From the NCBI GenBank assembly GCA_922989275.2, contig OV277861.1, positions 97,316,993-97,380,992 of the forward strand: a stretch of 64,000 nucleotides of DNA. Reading direction: 5' to 3'. Shown here piece by piece: positions 1 to 12,993 of the stretch; position 1 is the first letter of the stretch, and each line of letters begins with the position of its first letter. The translations under genes were made by a program, and so were the position numbers. The notes under the pieces were generated by a model that saw only the letters and a list, made by a program, of their open reading frames with translations, was not told the DNA's origin and made no database searches. The DNA comes from Gari tellinella. Taxonomy: Eukaryota; Mollusca; Bivalvia; Cardiida; Psammobiidae.

Positions 1-51
1 GAAAACTGCTGGTTCGCTGGAACAAAAACAGAGGGGTGTCTGCAAAAATAA

Positions 52-306
52 ACCTTTACCCCATAGTCTGTTTCTTCTAGTTTTGAAGGCATGTAACCGT
101 TTTCAGCATATTAAAAGTAAAGCTGAATGCGCCTTAAGGCGCATTCTGCTTTACTTTTAGCTTGCATCAAGCTATTATCTGCTAGAACATGGAAATATTT
201 CTTATGTTTTTAATTTGTGACAGTATAAATTGGAACTATTTTCTTCAGTAGAGGAATAATTAAGGGCATACATTGTAAATAGACGTATTTATGGAGTAAT
301 GGGTTA
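52..306. mobile_element. MITE family B, copy 1 (core 2 hairpin)
   Basis: Begins ACCTTTACCCCATAG, ends TAATGGGTTAA. The hairpin GAATGCGCCTTAAGGCGCATTC is near 128-149, cited here as its 22-base tip region only in part. piggyBac-like TTAA end on the right. Confidence 0.75.
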
Positions 307-559
307 AGCTGAAACAAAAGAGGTAAATTGTTATCACAAATATCCTGGTAATGGATGTACATCGTATATATGTGTAGCTGAATAGACCTAATGATGTATT
401 CCCTGGAGTCATATTATAGCTAGCCTTTTGATTTGATATGCCGCATAGCTGGTATTTTCTGCTGCCATATTGTACAGTTTTAAGAAAAATGAGTGTGTAT
501 ATGCATAGCTATTCTGCTTAGCTGGTTACATCCTTTGCTTACCAAGTAAGCGATAGGTC

Positions 560-612
560 TCTATCTCTCTCATTCTCTCACTCTCTGTCTCTCTCTCACT
601 CTATCTATCTCG
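560..612 (+). repeat. CT-rich microsatellite
   Basis: CTCTCTCATTCTCTCACTCT and further CTCT/CTAT units; a TATC microsatellite also lies at 8939-8961. Confidence 0.85.
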
Positions 613-1074
613 ATCCAAACATCTCATCTGTATCCAAACTGTTTGACACACTTCTGATATTTTCTAAAACAATCTCTTCTTCTTCATCTTATTTATACTG
701 AATGGTGATTATGAGAATGGGCTGTATTAACAACTGTGAAAGTGATAAATACACAGCGAGGGAGTGTTGCAAGCTATATTACATAGCGTGCGGAAGTTTA
801 CAACAGATTTTATGTATCATAATTCATCAAGATATGTAGCCATGATACGAAATATTTTGGGTGATAAAATACATGTGAAATGTTTAACACATCATATGCC
901 TCGTTAATTCTATTGGGTACGAAGCCTATACAAAATGCATATACATGTTCATTGTATAATATCTTTGTAACTATAAATAGATATATATAGCGAGCGAATA
1001 AAATGATATTTTATAATACCGATTTCAACTTAAAGTGCGGAGTGCAACTTGTCTGATATTTGCAAACAGTTTGT

Positions 1075-1523
1075 ACAGTAAAACCTCTTTATTACGACCA
1101 CTAATTTTTGTTAATTAAAGTGGAGAAAACGTTATTCTTTCCCGTTTAAACGCAAACGAAACGCAAAAACATATAAAATGAAGAAAATAACAACTTTTTG
1201 ACATTTGTGAGTGCTGATTTTAACCTGGACGGCAAACAATTTGAATCCTGAACAGACGCCGAGTTACCCGGCGTCTGATCTGGCTTTAAACTGTTTTCAT
1301 TTGAAATAATAGGTTTAGCGTAAACGCGTTTATTGGGAAAGAATAACGTTTTCTCCAATGTAGCACGTGTTAAAGGCCGTTGACTGCTAAAAGCCAGGTA
1401 AACGTAAAACAGACAGCTCCTTTAGGATCTTTCTGTTTTACGTTCACCTTGCTTTCAGCTTGACCGGTATTTAATGATCTAAATTAGCCATGCGCTAGTG
1501 GTCGTAATAGAGAGATTTCACTG
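1075..1523. mobile_element. MITE family G, copy 1, holding A copy 1
   Basis: CAGTAAAACCTCTTTATTAC to GTAATAGAGAGATTTCACTG, TA flanks. Core 2-like hairpin GCTCCTTTAGGATC near 1420. Confidence 0.85.
1118..1360 (+). mobile_element. MITE family A, copy 1 (inside a family G element)
   Basis: Ends AGTGGAGAAAACGTTATTC and GAATAACGTTTTCTCCAATG, flanked by TA on the right. A Tc1/mariner-like MITE with a core 1 hairpin at about 1235-1290. It is nested in family G at 1075-1523. Confidence 0.85.
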
Positions 1524-1526
1524 TAT

Positions 1527-3525
1527 AACAAAAGTCAAACTCGGATGGCGCTACGAAAACTCTTTGTTGTTGTTTTGATACAACAGCATATGAAAACCAT
1601 TGGTGGGTCGCTTAACCTAACTTGAACAACAACAAAAACAACAAATTGGTTCAATGTCAGATATCAAATGATTTGGCATATGGAACTATCGGCATAGTAT
1701 AACTAATGATGAGTAACCCCAACTGTTTACTCTATCTAGATTAAGTTCATACAAGCTTGGAATAGAAATTGGACGTTTTACCGGTAAAGACAGAGTGAAC
1801 AAAATTATTTTTTAAAGATTTGTAACCAAAATCGGATTGAAAATGAGAATCTTAATGTGTTGCCCTATGTATTATCAACTTTAATGTCTTCAAGTATTAC
1901 GAAAAAAATATTATCGATTACTGCTTAGTATACTAAAGAGAGTATGAACTTGCGTAGAAATACCCTGGGTACTATTGTTGCTTTGTGATTTATGTTCTTA
2001 ATGTTTGTGTCTTTTGTCTGCCATATTTCTCTTATATCGTTGTTAATGGCCAAAGGCAATGCATATTGTTGAAATGCTACACACTTCTCCCGGCCCTTAA
2101 TGTTTTAACTTTATTATGGTTATGTTGAACTATTTTTATAATGACCCAAACCCCCCTATCCTAGAGGAAAGATGTGTAATATTTCTCACATTGTTCATGC
2201 AGATTAATCCTTGAAAGGGGCGAAGCATCCGGTCCCTAGACTGGGTTATGAACCAGGTGATAAAACACAATAAACACTGGGCTTGCAAAACCACTGATGA
2301 CGCGACTGGGCAATTACACTGTTGTGATTTCTCAAACACACTGTACAATATTCTATACTGATTTTATAAAATGTATCTTATTGGAAATGATTTCTCAATT
2401 AAGTTATATCAGGACGGTTATTCAATTTAATAGTATGGCTGCTAAGAGTCAAGATAGGCACACTTCTCTCAAATATTTCCCTAGAATATAACAACATCAC
2501 TAAAGTCTTCACTTTTAGTAATATACTCGAAACTACAAATATCTTTTAAAACAACAAACAACATTCTGCTGCCATGCTTAGATGGGCTTATACTGTAGAT
2601 GCGTGTTGAAAATACTTGAAACTAAGATTTTCATTGTATCTTATTTACATTGACAGTTCAAAGCATAGTATATGTAGTATTAAGGTAAATATCTTTTGAA
2701 ATATAACAAAACGAGTTAAAGAAACTTGTCGCTGAACGTATGCCAGCTGATAATGAACACATTCAACTGTTAAAGTTCACCTAAATTGAAGTTTAGGGGA
2801 CGAATGGAATTTTTTGCCGAAAGAAATACTTAAAGCTAAAAATAACGACGACCATAGGCGAATACATATTCTTGGAAAATGCGAGCTGAAACAAATATTA
2901 ACCTTATAGTGTAGTTCATTAAAGTATTTTTTCAGATTTATATAATTCACAACAGCAGATGTTAAGTGCTTGTGTGGCGGCTGTAAAAAGTCGCCCCGTA
3001 CTTCATTCTCAGTGTTGTTATACTTTCTGGTCCTTTGGAATCATTGATTTCAGCGCATTTACAGTTGAAAGTTGAATTCCGCTTAAGCTGGTGCTAGGGG
3101 GCGTGAGCACTGTTGCATATTTCAGTATTGCTCATGAACAGAATCAATTAAACCGAGTCTGCAATTTTCAGTATTTGCTTTGTTTTCTGTGCTTTCAAAG
3201 GATCTCCCCTTATTCAGATTTTTATATATAGTTTCTACAATTGAAAAATAATTGGTCAAATTATTTCCCTTTATTCGGATAAAGTGTTCATTGTGTAAAC
3301 ATGTCTATATCAATTTTTGTTAAGGAACACATTATCAATTAAACATTGTCTTAATAATTAGGTTTGACACTACAGTACCAAAAAAAGTTGTAGATTTAAC
3401 ACATAGCGTAAGTCGGTTAATGTATGGATATGTTTTCGGTCTATAGTGTAAATAGATGACGATAACACATTTTCTAAAATATTTAACACAGCCCTGCTTC
3501 TGAATATTCGTAGTTCTTACCGAAA
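1527..3525. other. Non-coding stretch, nothing clear
   Basis: No MITE core, no long frame, no RNA gene seen. An inverted pair of GTT/AAC-rich stretches lies at about 1560-1645. Part of the LINE's lost 5' half may hide in 3200-3525, but I could not read it. Confidence 0.5.
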
Positions 3526-4740
3526 ATTGTAATGTTGATGAAATTGTTAATAAGTTTTCTTCAGTTTTATGTGATGTAACAGAAGATCTGTTTGTGAAGG
3601 AAACTATTATAAATGAAAGCAAACAGCATTTTAGAAAGTGCAATTCAAATTATTGGTTTGATAGTGAGTGTTACCAAGCTAAACAGAAGTATAAATAAAT
3701 ACGAAAGAAGACTCAAGCAGGAAACGCAACACTATAAGGCTGCATTATACAATTTTAACAAAGAAAGGTCTTATGAAAGTAGAATTGAATTGTTTAATTT
3801 AAAACAAGAGTATAAACGTATTATTCGTAAAAAACGAAGATCTTATAAATACAAGAAAGCAAGGGAGTTCGAAAAGATGAAATATTCTAAACCGCGTGAG
3901 TTTTGGCAATATTTTTCTACGCGTAAGAATGCTACTTCAGACAGTGTAGATCTAGATCTCTCTGACTTTCATAATTACTTTCTAAATATGTTTAACGACC
4001 TGAATGATGTTAACATTGATGAAGCCGAGAATTTTAATCAGGCTCATGATTTTGATGATGGTAATCAATTTTGTGTTGAACTTGATCAGCCTATTACAAT
4101 ACAAGAAGTGTCGTCTGCTATTAAGAGGCTGAAACGCAATAAATCGTGTGCTCCTAGTGATTTTTTGATAAATGAGTTCTTTATTGAAACTACAGATATT
4201 ATTGCAGGTCATATTACAGATTTATTTAACATTGTTTATAATAAGGGATATTTCCCATCAACATGGTCACAAGGATTTATTGTACCGTTACATAAGAAAG
4301 GGGATAAGAACGTGGTGTCTAACTATAGAGGCATAACTTTAATGAGCTGCTTTGGAAAATTATTTACAAGTGTTTTAAATGCAAGAGTTACTCAATTTTG
4401 CGATAATCTGATGCGCAGTTTGGATTCAGAAAAGGGCGTTTGACAATAGATGCTATGTTTCTACTGAAAAATATAATTGACCAAACATTGAATAGTAAGG
4501 GTAGATTATACTGTGCATTTATCGATTTAAAAAGGCCATTTGACTCTATAAATAGAAATGCGTTGTGGCTTAAATTGTATAAGCAGGGTATTAGTGGGAA
4601 ACTTCTTCGGATAATGCGTGCAATGTATGCATCGGTTAAATCATGTGTTAAACATTGTAATTCTCTTTCAGATTTTTTCGACATATCGGTGGGCTTAAGA
4701 CAAGGGGAGACAAATTCACCTATAATATTCGCACTTTTTC
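3526..4740 (+). pseudogene. Non-LTR retrotransposon, 5' part of reverse transcriptase (broken)
   Basis: Three successive frames are needed to read one LINE protein. From about 3526 to 3697 the frame reads NVDEIVNKFSS, then NSNYWFDSECYQAKQKYK and a stop, the linker after the endonuclease where LINEs often have PWFD.EC..A. From about 3690 to 4410 another frame reads a basic linker and RT motifs such as PLHKKGDKNVVSNYRGI. From about 4411 to 4740 a third frame reads QFGFRKGRLTIDAMF, FIDLKRPFDSI (RT box A, with R where AFD is usual) and GLRQGETNSPIIFALF. I saw no intact endonuclease upstream. It is a dead copy; the clade is not assigned. Confidence 0.9.
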
Positions 4741-6449
4741 GGCGTAGCTGTCTGATTTCTCCTTGAGCCTAAAACCTTATATGGCCCAACCAATCGTGAA
4801 TATCCAGAAATGAAAGCTTAAGGACACGTGCTTAAAATCGAATAGTCTGATTGGGTAGCGGTTAGACTTGACTACTGACTTTTACAAATTTGTAAAATAA
4901 GAGACACAGACTGTTATAGGCTGATTTGCTATGTAGCGGTACCAGTAGTAAACACGACTTTCCGCTACTGCTAGTGAGTTATAACCGAGACATTTTACGT
5001 GTCCCGACCGTTAGGTAGTGATTTGAATGACATAGTGTTTCTATTTTAAGATATGACATATTGTCGCAAGTTCGGCAATGATTTGATGCGTTCTGCAAAT
5101 CAGAACGAAATTGTTCATAATAGAATTGATCATAATTTTAATCTAGTACCAAGTATATGAAAAAGAAAGAATAGCAGTAACAATTCAGTGAGATTACGAG
5201 AAAACTGGCGTTTGAATTTAACCTAGATATCGAAAAGATTTCGAGCATGATGGGTATTTTTTGTGTTAACACCGTTTTCCCCCAGCGCATGCGCATCTCT
5301 GTGACCTCAAATGTAAACAAACCGTGATTTTTTAACGCGATCGCAATCTCTTGGTTAAATGCGAAAACCCAACAACACGTAGATACCTAAAACGTACATT
5401 GCTACACTTTGTAGATATTTTTATAATAAATCAGAACATAGAACTAACTCTACAAGACAAATTCCATACACGAATTCTTGAAGCGGACACAAGTTTGCTT
5501 TATTTACCGGTGGCAACATGAATTTCTCATTTTAGGGGTCGTTTCAAACAATTCATATTCGGCATATTTCGGGGGTGCTTTCCAAAAATCTCAAATCAAA
5601 ATCAGGTGATTGAGAATATTTAAACAATCAAACCATATTTAATGTATAAACAACTAACAAAAGAGCACACACATACGAATTTTAGTAATTTATGGTATCT
5701 GCTAGTCTCATTAATGAACCCCTGGAACGACATTATATTTTGTGACAGTTGTCGTCCCTGGATATGGCAAAGACGAGAATGTAACTGTGCATACGTGGAC
5801 TAGGTATCTACAAATTACAAAATAAAAATGATACACGTAGATCTAGACATGGAAGTATAATTCCGTGATCTAGATCTGTCTTTAAAAATTCTCATCACTT
5901 TCAGTCACATCATAGGAAGAAGTAAGTGCAATTCAATTGGCTTAGGCCTATAAAGATGGAAGTGGAAATTTGACCCCCCCCCCCCCCCTGTGAACCAAGC
6001 AGTAGATCCATGTGTAAACTGTACCTTCTGTCAAGAATTGTAAATCTCTCTACAACCACCTCTGAAAAAGTACTTATTGATGGAATAAAAACAGCTGACA
6101 AACAGCTGACAACTTGCAGCAAAATGTAGCCCGATCAAAAGCATAAACGTGTGTAAATGCTCTCTGCTGTACTTTCACCTTCAATCTTTGAGAGACCAAC
6201 TGCCTTAACAAACTAATGATTAACCTCAGATCCAGTAGTTTAATGATTGCAAAAACTCATTCTTGGCGACACTCAAGACCTTCAGTCTTTGATTATATGT
6301 ATGTGGTCGTAGATTACTGCGCGTGTCTTATTTGATAAATATTAAGCTTAAAATCCTGATTTACCATCCTATTTATTGAACTTGGATAAAATCAATTCCA
6401 TATACATCATTACTTTCACCACCTATTCCGCCGAATATCTTTTTTAAAG
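4741..6449. mobile_element. Insertion of ~1.7 kb splitting the LINE
   Basis: The LINE protein stops being readable after SPIIFALF (4740) and resumes near 6450 with LVIEDLELYMQDRI, so 4741-6449 is foreign. Possible terminal inverted repeats are TTCGGCG at the left and CGCCGAA at the right. It carries no long reading frame, a run of 15 C at about 5974-5988, and a tandem AACAGCTGAC. The family is not recognised. Border positions are uncertain by some 10 bp. Confidence 0.7.
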
Positions 6450-7739
6450 ATATTTCTTGTTATTGAGGATCTTGAATTATACATGCAGGATAGAATAAAT
6501 TGTGGACTTTCGTTTTATGATTTGACTCTTGTACTTCTTCTCTTTGCAGACGACATGATTGTATTAGGGCATTCTCCAGAAGACTTGCAAAATAATTTGA
6601 ATAAATTAGAAGAGTATTGTAATAAATGGGGTTTAGAGGTTAATGTGGACAAAACAAAGATTGTGGTTTTTAGAAAAAGGGGCGGGCTATTAGAAAATGA
6701 AAATTGGTTGTATAAAGGTGAAAGAATAGAAATAGTAAACAATTTTAATTATTTAGGCGTAGTGTTCAATTATACTGGTACTTTTGTTTTAAACAATCAA
6801 TTTGTTTATGGAAAAGCACTGAATGCTATGAATGTATTGTTGTTAAATATTAAGAAGTTTGATCTTAAGCCTAAATTATGTTTACAGTTGTTTGATGCTT
6901 TTGTGTCTTCAATTCTTAACTATGGATCGCCGAATAGGGGATTTACAAAGTCAAAGGATCTAGAACGCATCCATTTGAAATTTTGTAAAATTATTTTAGG
7001 TATAAAGCTTAGTGCTTGTAATAATGCAGTTTATGGGGAATTATGTAGATTCCCGCTATATGTATATAGATATGTAAATATTGTTAAGTATTGGCTAAAA
7101 ATCCAATCTTCAGATAACATTATCATTAGCCATGTATACCAGCGCACACTAGATGATTGTGAGAATGGTATGAAAAACTGGGCTACATGTGTAAAGAATT
7201 TGTTATCTGAATATGGATTCATGTATATATGGCAGCAGCCTTTCCAGGTTGTCAATGACAAAGTTTTCTTAACAATGTTTAAGCAAAGAATACAAGACGG
7301 TTTTATTCAAAAATGGTTTGGTGATATTGATAATAATAATAAGCTGATTTTATATAAGGAATTGAAAATTTCATTAGGCTTTGAAGACTATTTAGATTTT
7401 ATTACCGCAGGAGAGAACCGTATATTTTTGTCTAAAATTCGAATCTCAGCTCATACGCTAAAAATTGAAACCGGCAGATATTCTAGAAACAGATTGGAAA
7501 GACATGAACGTATTTGTATTTTTTGTGATAAAAATGAAATTGAAGATGAATTTCATTTTGTACTAGTGTGTCAGGCCTATAATCAAATACGAAGAACATA
7601 TATTAAACCATATTTTATAAATAGACCTAGTATGTTTAAATTCCTACAATTATTGAACTCTTCAAAAGGTATTATATATAGACTTTCTAAATATTTATCG
7701 GAAGCATTTAAAATTAGAAAAAGTCCGATCATTTCATAA
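6450..7739 (+). pseudogene. Non-LTR retrotransposon, 3' part of reverse transcriptase
   Basis: One open frame of 418 codons from its first ATG (6483), extended upstream in frame to about 6450. FADDM at 6543-6557 is the catalytic box of reverse transcriptases. It is followed by EEYCNKWGLEVNVDKTKIVV, FNYLGVVF (box E area) and a long C-terminal region with C-x2-C and H-x4-C (CIFC...HFVLVC), as in many LINE ORF2 ends. It is the continuation of the 3526-4740 part; the intact length of this half suggests a fairly young copy. Confidence 0.92.
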
Positions 7740-7838
7740 TGTTTCAAACTCATCCTCGTAATGAGTCATATTATACAATTCAACATTAAAATGTCTAAAG
7801 TGTATTTGATTGATAGGAAATTAGAAATACAGTGTATT

Positions 7839-8069
7839 GACCCATTACCCCATAGCCTTATTTCTAGTATTGAAGATATGTAAACACTTACAGTGGGATG
7901 AAAATAAAGCAGAATGCACCGTAAGGCACGTTCTGCTTTGTTTTCAGCCTGCTTTAGGCTACCACCTACTAGGATATAGAAAACCTTACTTGTAAATGAA
8001 CATATCAAGCAGAATTATTTCCTACAGCGGAGGCATAAAGTGAAGGCGTTTTATGGGGAAATGGGTTAA
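7839..8069. mobile_element. MITE family B, copy 2
   Basis: CCCATTACCCCATAGCC at the left, GGGGAAATGGGTTAA at the right, core 2 hairpin at about 7895-7965. It follows the LINE's 3' end by about 100 bp. Confidence 0.8.
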
Positions 8070-8217
8070 TTATTTACATGTATCTATCACATGTACCCAA
8101 TATTATGATGTATTGTTAATTTATCCTACCTCCTACAAGTGTTCTAGCTATCCGATTGGTGAATTGGCGTCACGTGAAAGCCGTGTATTTTCCATCCACT
8201 GCTTTCAGCAACCTAAT

Positions 8218-8610
8218 AATATTGGCCCGGGGGCAACAGATCTTATGCACGTGAAAACGTTAGCAACGTACCGTTCAAAATGGCTAACGTTCAATGAAGA
8301 TGACGTCATTTGGTTTCTATAACGGCCGCGCTTATGTAAACATTCAAACAATTCACATATTCGTTGATTTTGTACCAGGTACAGTGGAGAAAACGTTATT
8401 CTTTCCCAATAAACGCGTTTACGCTTAAAACTAAAAAATCCATTGCAAACAGTTTGGAGCCAGATCAGACGCCTGGGTGATCCGGGGTCTGATCAGGCTC
8501 CAAACTGTTTTCCAGTTGTATAAAAATGAATAGTCAGAGTTGTCAAAAAGTTTGACCCAACTGTATACAATAAACAAGTCATTATAAAACGGTTGCTGAT
8601 TAAGATGTAT
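8218..8610. repeat. Related copy of the 18.1 kb link sequence, holding MITE A copy 2
   Basis: TTGGCCCGGGGGCAACAG through GTGAAAACGTTAGCAACGTA, GATGACGTCATTTG and TAACGGCCGCGC to ACAATAAACAAGTCATTA. It is interrupted at 8382-8563 by a family A MITE. The flanking hairpins present at 18 kb are missing or degraded here. Confidence 0.85.
8382..8563 (-). mobile_element. MITE family A, copy 2 (short, precise TA insertion)
   Basis: Left end CAGTGGAGAAAACG after TA. The right end is reduced to CCAACTG before TA. The same flank exists empty at about 18255 (CCAGGTATACAATAAACAAG), so the insertion duplicated exactly TA. Core 1 hairpin at 8452-8508. Confidence 0.85.
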
Positions 8611-8749
8611 ACAGTTTTTGGGCCGTAAACATTACGTCACGCACTAATGTTAAGATAATGATTGATGACGTCATGTTTTCATATTATATGACAGTGACCG
8701 CCTTTAATCTATTTTGTCAAGAATAAAAGGTAGTCGGTAGGATAAAAAC

Positions 8750-8888
8750 GTTACACAGTGTTCAGGTGACCTAATATGGAATATACACTGCCAGTAAATT
8801 CCATATGGGACTCGAGCTCCGCTCTCGTCCCATATGGAATTTACTGGCAGTGTATATTCCATATTAGGTCACCTGAAAACTGTGTAAC
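8750..8888. repeat. Long near-perfect palindrome, 62 bp arms
   Basis: GGTGACCTAATATGGAATAT on the left returns as ATATTCCATATTAGGTCACC on the right. Arms 8750-8811 and 8827-8888, loop TCGAGCTCCGCTCTC. Confidence 0.9.
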
Positions 8889-8971
8889 TTATATTATATT
8901 TGTATTGATGAGAAACTATGTATAGATTAAGTCAATAAAATATCTATCTATCTATCTATCTTTAAAACTAC

Positions 8972-9016
8972 AGTCGAACTTCGATATCTCGAACTCGCTC
9001 AATGTCGGTCACTAGA
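8972..9016. mobile_element. MITE family F, half copy
   Basis: ACAGTCGAACTTCGATATCT opens the element; the right half is missing. Confidence 0.6.
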
Positions 9017-9489
9017 TGCACTATTAGATCGTGTTTTATCCCGGTACCGTTGTATACTTTTGCACACAGTTTTCACGCCCGGTAACATTAGTTAAAAGTT
9101 GACCATTAGCCATTGAGAACACTGATTTTAAAGCAGATGGATTCAAACATAAATTTCTGATAATTTCTGATTTGTTCAAATTATATTGGTCAACAGCTCT
9201 AGGACACACTGCCGTCGCCAACATATTGTTGAAGGTAAATTAATATTTAACTGCAAAATTTACATTAATAAAAGTGTTGATTTAATCCTTTTTCAATTCA
9301 TATCAGTGCGGATATTGTGACTTGAGCAATAACAAGCTGTTACACAATTATTTCCCAATATATTTTAATGTAAACTGAATTGATGTGTTCTTACTAAAAT
9401 GTAGTAAGTAGGCAGTCGCCTGTATCGGCTTATTCACACGGGCAATAAATCCTTCGTTTAAACAGGTATCTGAGATATAGTTTCTAATG

Positions 9490-10445
9490 TTTTGTGTAGC
9501 CATTTCACCGCCTAAAACTCGTCTGCTTTGATACTTTCATGATAAAATTTATCGTGAGATTTACTCCCTTCACCGCCATAGTTTTCGTCTGCTTAAATAT
9601 TATTGTCTGTAATATCGTTTCAATTTTAGATTTTAGGCAGTATAACTGCCGTAGTTTTAGAACGAGTGGCAAAAAGTTTTGATCCTGAACACGCGGCGTC
9701 TGATCAGAATCAAAACTGTTTTCAAATGCGTTTTCTGACGTCATTGAAAGTGAAATGGATAATACTATGACCGGCACTTTTTCTTCAAAGCTAGATTTAA
9801 TGATTGATTTAGTTTGGTTTTACGGAACAGCGACACATAAAATGGTCATATGGAGGTAACGAGACTCAAGGCAAAATGACTGAAACTTATACCGGTATTA
9901 GATTATCAAAACGTTTGGATATTGATCAGGTACCGCGAAACGCAGAGTCGATTACGATTTATTACTAAAATGCAGATATTTATTACATTGTTAGTTCGTG
10001 TATGCCTTTCTTTGTTTGTTGTTGTTTTATCCAAAATTGGAGACACATGTACACCTTATGATGTAACATCAGACAACGTGCAAACACGATTTAGTTCAAT
10101 GTTTCCTTAAACACGGAAGTTGGTCACGCGAAAAAGCGATTTCTGAGGATCATTATAAACCATTTTACTGCCAATATGACTTCATTACCAGTCTAACACA
10201 TTCACTGCCGTGATTATAGTTTGCTCACAAACATATAACATGCTGAATTGTCGTCTGCTTTAAAAGATTTCGTCTGCGAAAAAACTTAAAGCTAATAATC
10301 ATGTTTTTGAAACAGAAACAAGTTGAATACATGTGGCAAACAGGTTGGATCCAGATCAGACGCCGCGTTACGTGCCGTCTGATCTGGATAAGAACTGTTC
10401 GCAAATGTTAGGCAAATCGCGCTTATCACGATAATGGTTAATTTC
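9490..10445. repeat. Two degraded family D-like MITEs
   Basis: Core 1 remnants at 9675-9722 and 10337-10400, with the D-type signature TTGTCGTCTGCTT/GTCTGCTTAA around them. Ends are eroded; borders are approximate. Confidence 0.55.
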
Positions 10446-10449
10446 TAAA

Positions 10450-12300
10450 TTTTAGAATCCAGGTGATTTCGCTTAAAACATTGATATAAATTCGAACTGT
10501 AGTTTGGTGTGCTGATTAAACACCGCGTCACAGAAGTTGTTCTAGAGCCAAACTGTTTGCAAATTAAAGTGCTGTTGATAACGGCACTGAATGGGTTAAG
10601 AGATTTATTAGCAATTAAGTGTTTCGTGTTTCAGAAAGATGCTGGTACTTCGTGCAGTCTGTATTTAGGAACGAATAGCATTTTACAAAAATCGAGTTTT
10701 ACAAACTATATACATTATCCGTTTTTAATTCAGTTGTCAAATATCAGTTTGTTGTAAAGAATAAGAAAAGTATTCAGTATTTCAGCAGATTGTCATTCAT
10801 TGGTTAGATTATATTTGTTTTTAATTGTATATAATTGTATATAATTGGTTATAATACCAATCCTTTCAAATGATAACTACAAATGTATATAATATTTAAA
10901 AGAAGGAAACTGTAGATATAGATATGAAGAATGAACCCAGTACCGGATAGTAATATGTTTAAAAGACTTTAAGAACACAAGTCGCCGTGGATGGTGTTAT
11001 GTGAATATTCGACCTTGTTGAAAAATGACTGGGGTGTCAGTTTGCTCAACGTTGAAAATATCCCCTGGTCGATTTTCAACAAAGGGTTCATATTTTAGGT
11101 AATATTTGGATAAGAACCATTGGTCTCTGGAATACATATAGTTTTCATTCATTATGCTAGGGACTTTTATGCACAATGGCCAATCAATGAGACAACCAAA
11201 GAGCCATCTTGGGGACTACTATAAACAGCGTTGTGTATATAAAACCATAAAAAATCAGACCGGTCGCTTTTGTGGAGTGGTTAGTATGCTGGGGCCCGTT
11301 TCATAAAACTTCGTACGACAAACGTTGTCGTAAGTCATATTATAAAAGTCTCAATTTCTATTTATTTCTCCATCCAATCTTGTTTTATGACATCTCTTTG
11401 GAGTCGTCTTTTCAAGACGATTCCAAGGAGATGTCATAAGACAGGATTAGATGGAGAAATCAGAAATTAAATGTGTTTTAAAGTTTAGACTCACGATATT
11501 TTTGTCGTACGAAGTTTTATTATGAAACGGACCCCTGGGCCGGTGATCCAGAGACTCTTAACGTGCGTTCGGAATAATGACATGGGTGACCATCGCCACC
11601 ATTTACTACCGGTGGTATGTTAGTGGTACCAATGTCTGCCCATAGGATTTGCCAATGGCAGCTTTTTAGAATAGTGATGTAAACGTCACTGTTGTCCCAC
11701 CCACCCAGGACCTATATTATCCGCAGCTGAATTATACCATTTATCTATAAAATAAACTGCCAAAGAATTACACTTCAGACTCACAGCCCGCTGATTTCAA
11801 AGAGATCGCATGTAAAGCCCCGCGTGAGTGAATCAATGTGCACTATCTATTTAACAGTATTGTTACTTTGCTTTCGCTTGTCTATATACGCTTGACATAT
11901 GTATAACAAGGTTAAACATTAGAGGGAATTAAATCTCGCTAATTGTAACTGATAACAATCACGTATACGTAACCTATTCTTGATAACTCCTCTCTAGTCG
12001 TTATATCATCTGCTATTAAACTATCCTCTGAAAACTTTATCAATTTAAGATTTATGCATTTCGGTTTCAGTGGAAATGTCCATTTCTCAGTTTGGTTCCA
12101 GATCAGACGACCCCCGGATGCAAACCTGATCTAAACTCATGTTTGTGGCAAATACCAGGGATATGCAGGCGGAATGTTATGTAGGGTCCGTAATCAGTTT
12201 CACTTCCAAGAAAATCATTGTCCTTGTCCTATATTGATTTCGATAACAAGAGTCACAAGTTAGAATCTATAAGATAGCAAGAGATACGGAAGCACGGCCC
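10450..12300. other. Non-coding stretch with one H element
   Basis: Apart from the H MITE (11291-11537) and a core 1 remnant at about 12090, I see AT-rich sequence with no supported gene. Confidence 0.5.
11291..11537. mobile_element. MITE family H, complete
   Basis: GGGCCCGTTTCATAAAACTT to TTATTATGAAACGGACCCC, near-palindromic throughout, tip GTCGTCTTTTCAAGACGA. Confidence 0.85.
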
Positions 12301-12581
12301 AGTTACCAACTTACCCCGAATTCAATAGTTATTTGCAAACAGTTTGGATCCTGGTCAGACGCCGTGTCACGTGGCGTCTGATCAGGCCCATACTTGATTG
12401 ACACTCGTGTTTTTATTTCCTTAGTCATAAAACCTAAATTTCAAATTTGAGATATGGAAATAGACGACAATTGTTTGAAATGTTTGACGCCATGGACTCT
12501 TGACAGTGAAGTGGTTAATAAAAGGCACAGACGAGCAGTGCGATAACGAGGCTGACACTAGGTCTAACCAGCGATGTGAAA

Positions 12582-12695
12582 TACAGTCGAAACTCGATAC
12601 TACGAACTCGCTAAAATCAATCTTACCAGTATTTCGTAAGTTGATTTTTGATAAGTCGGTCTCGCTTAGGTCGAACATACCCGTATTTCAAAGTT
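12582..12695. mobile_element. MITE family F, partial
   Basis: ACAGTCGAAACTCGATACTA at the left, GTATTTCAAAGTTAAAACG near the right. No return end. Confidence 0.65.
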
Positions 12696-12993
12696 AAAAC
12701 GTTGTTGTTGTTTGCAAGATCGTTTTAAATTAAGAGTCAATGTAGTATGACTTAAAACATATCAACACGAGTGTCAAACAGTTTGAATCCTGATCAGATA
12801 AGCGGCGTCTGGTCAGGATCAAAACTGTTTGCAAATGCGCTTTATGACGTCATTGAGAATGAAAGGGGTAGATCTATAGGATATCAAGTAATACAACACC
12901 ACCAACCACCACTTGCCTTAAAACAATTGATATGCTTTCTAGATTCTTGATTCGAACGGCTAAGGTTCAATTTCTGTAAGCGTTATTAAGTTA

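Noticed and set aside
3335..3643. Minus-strand frame of 102 codons
   Set aside because: It overlaps the plus-strand LINE linker, has no recognisable motif, and is best explained as antisense of LINE sequence.
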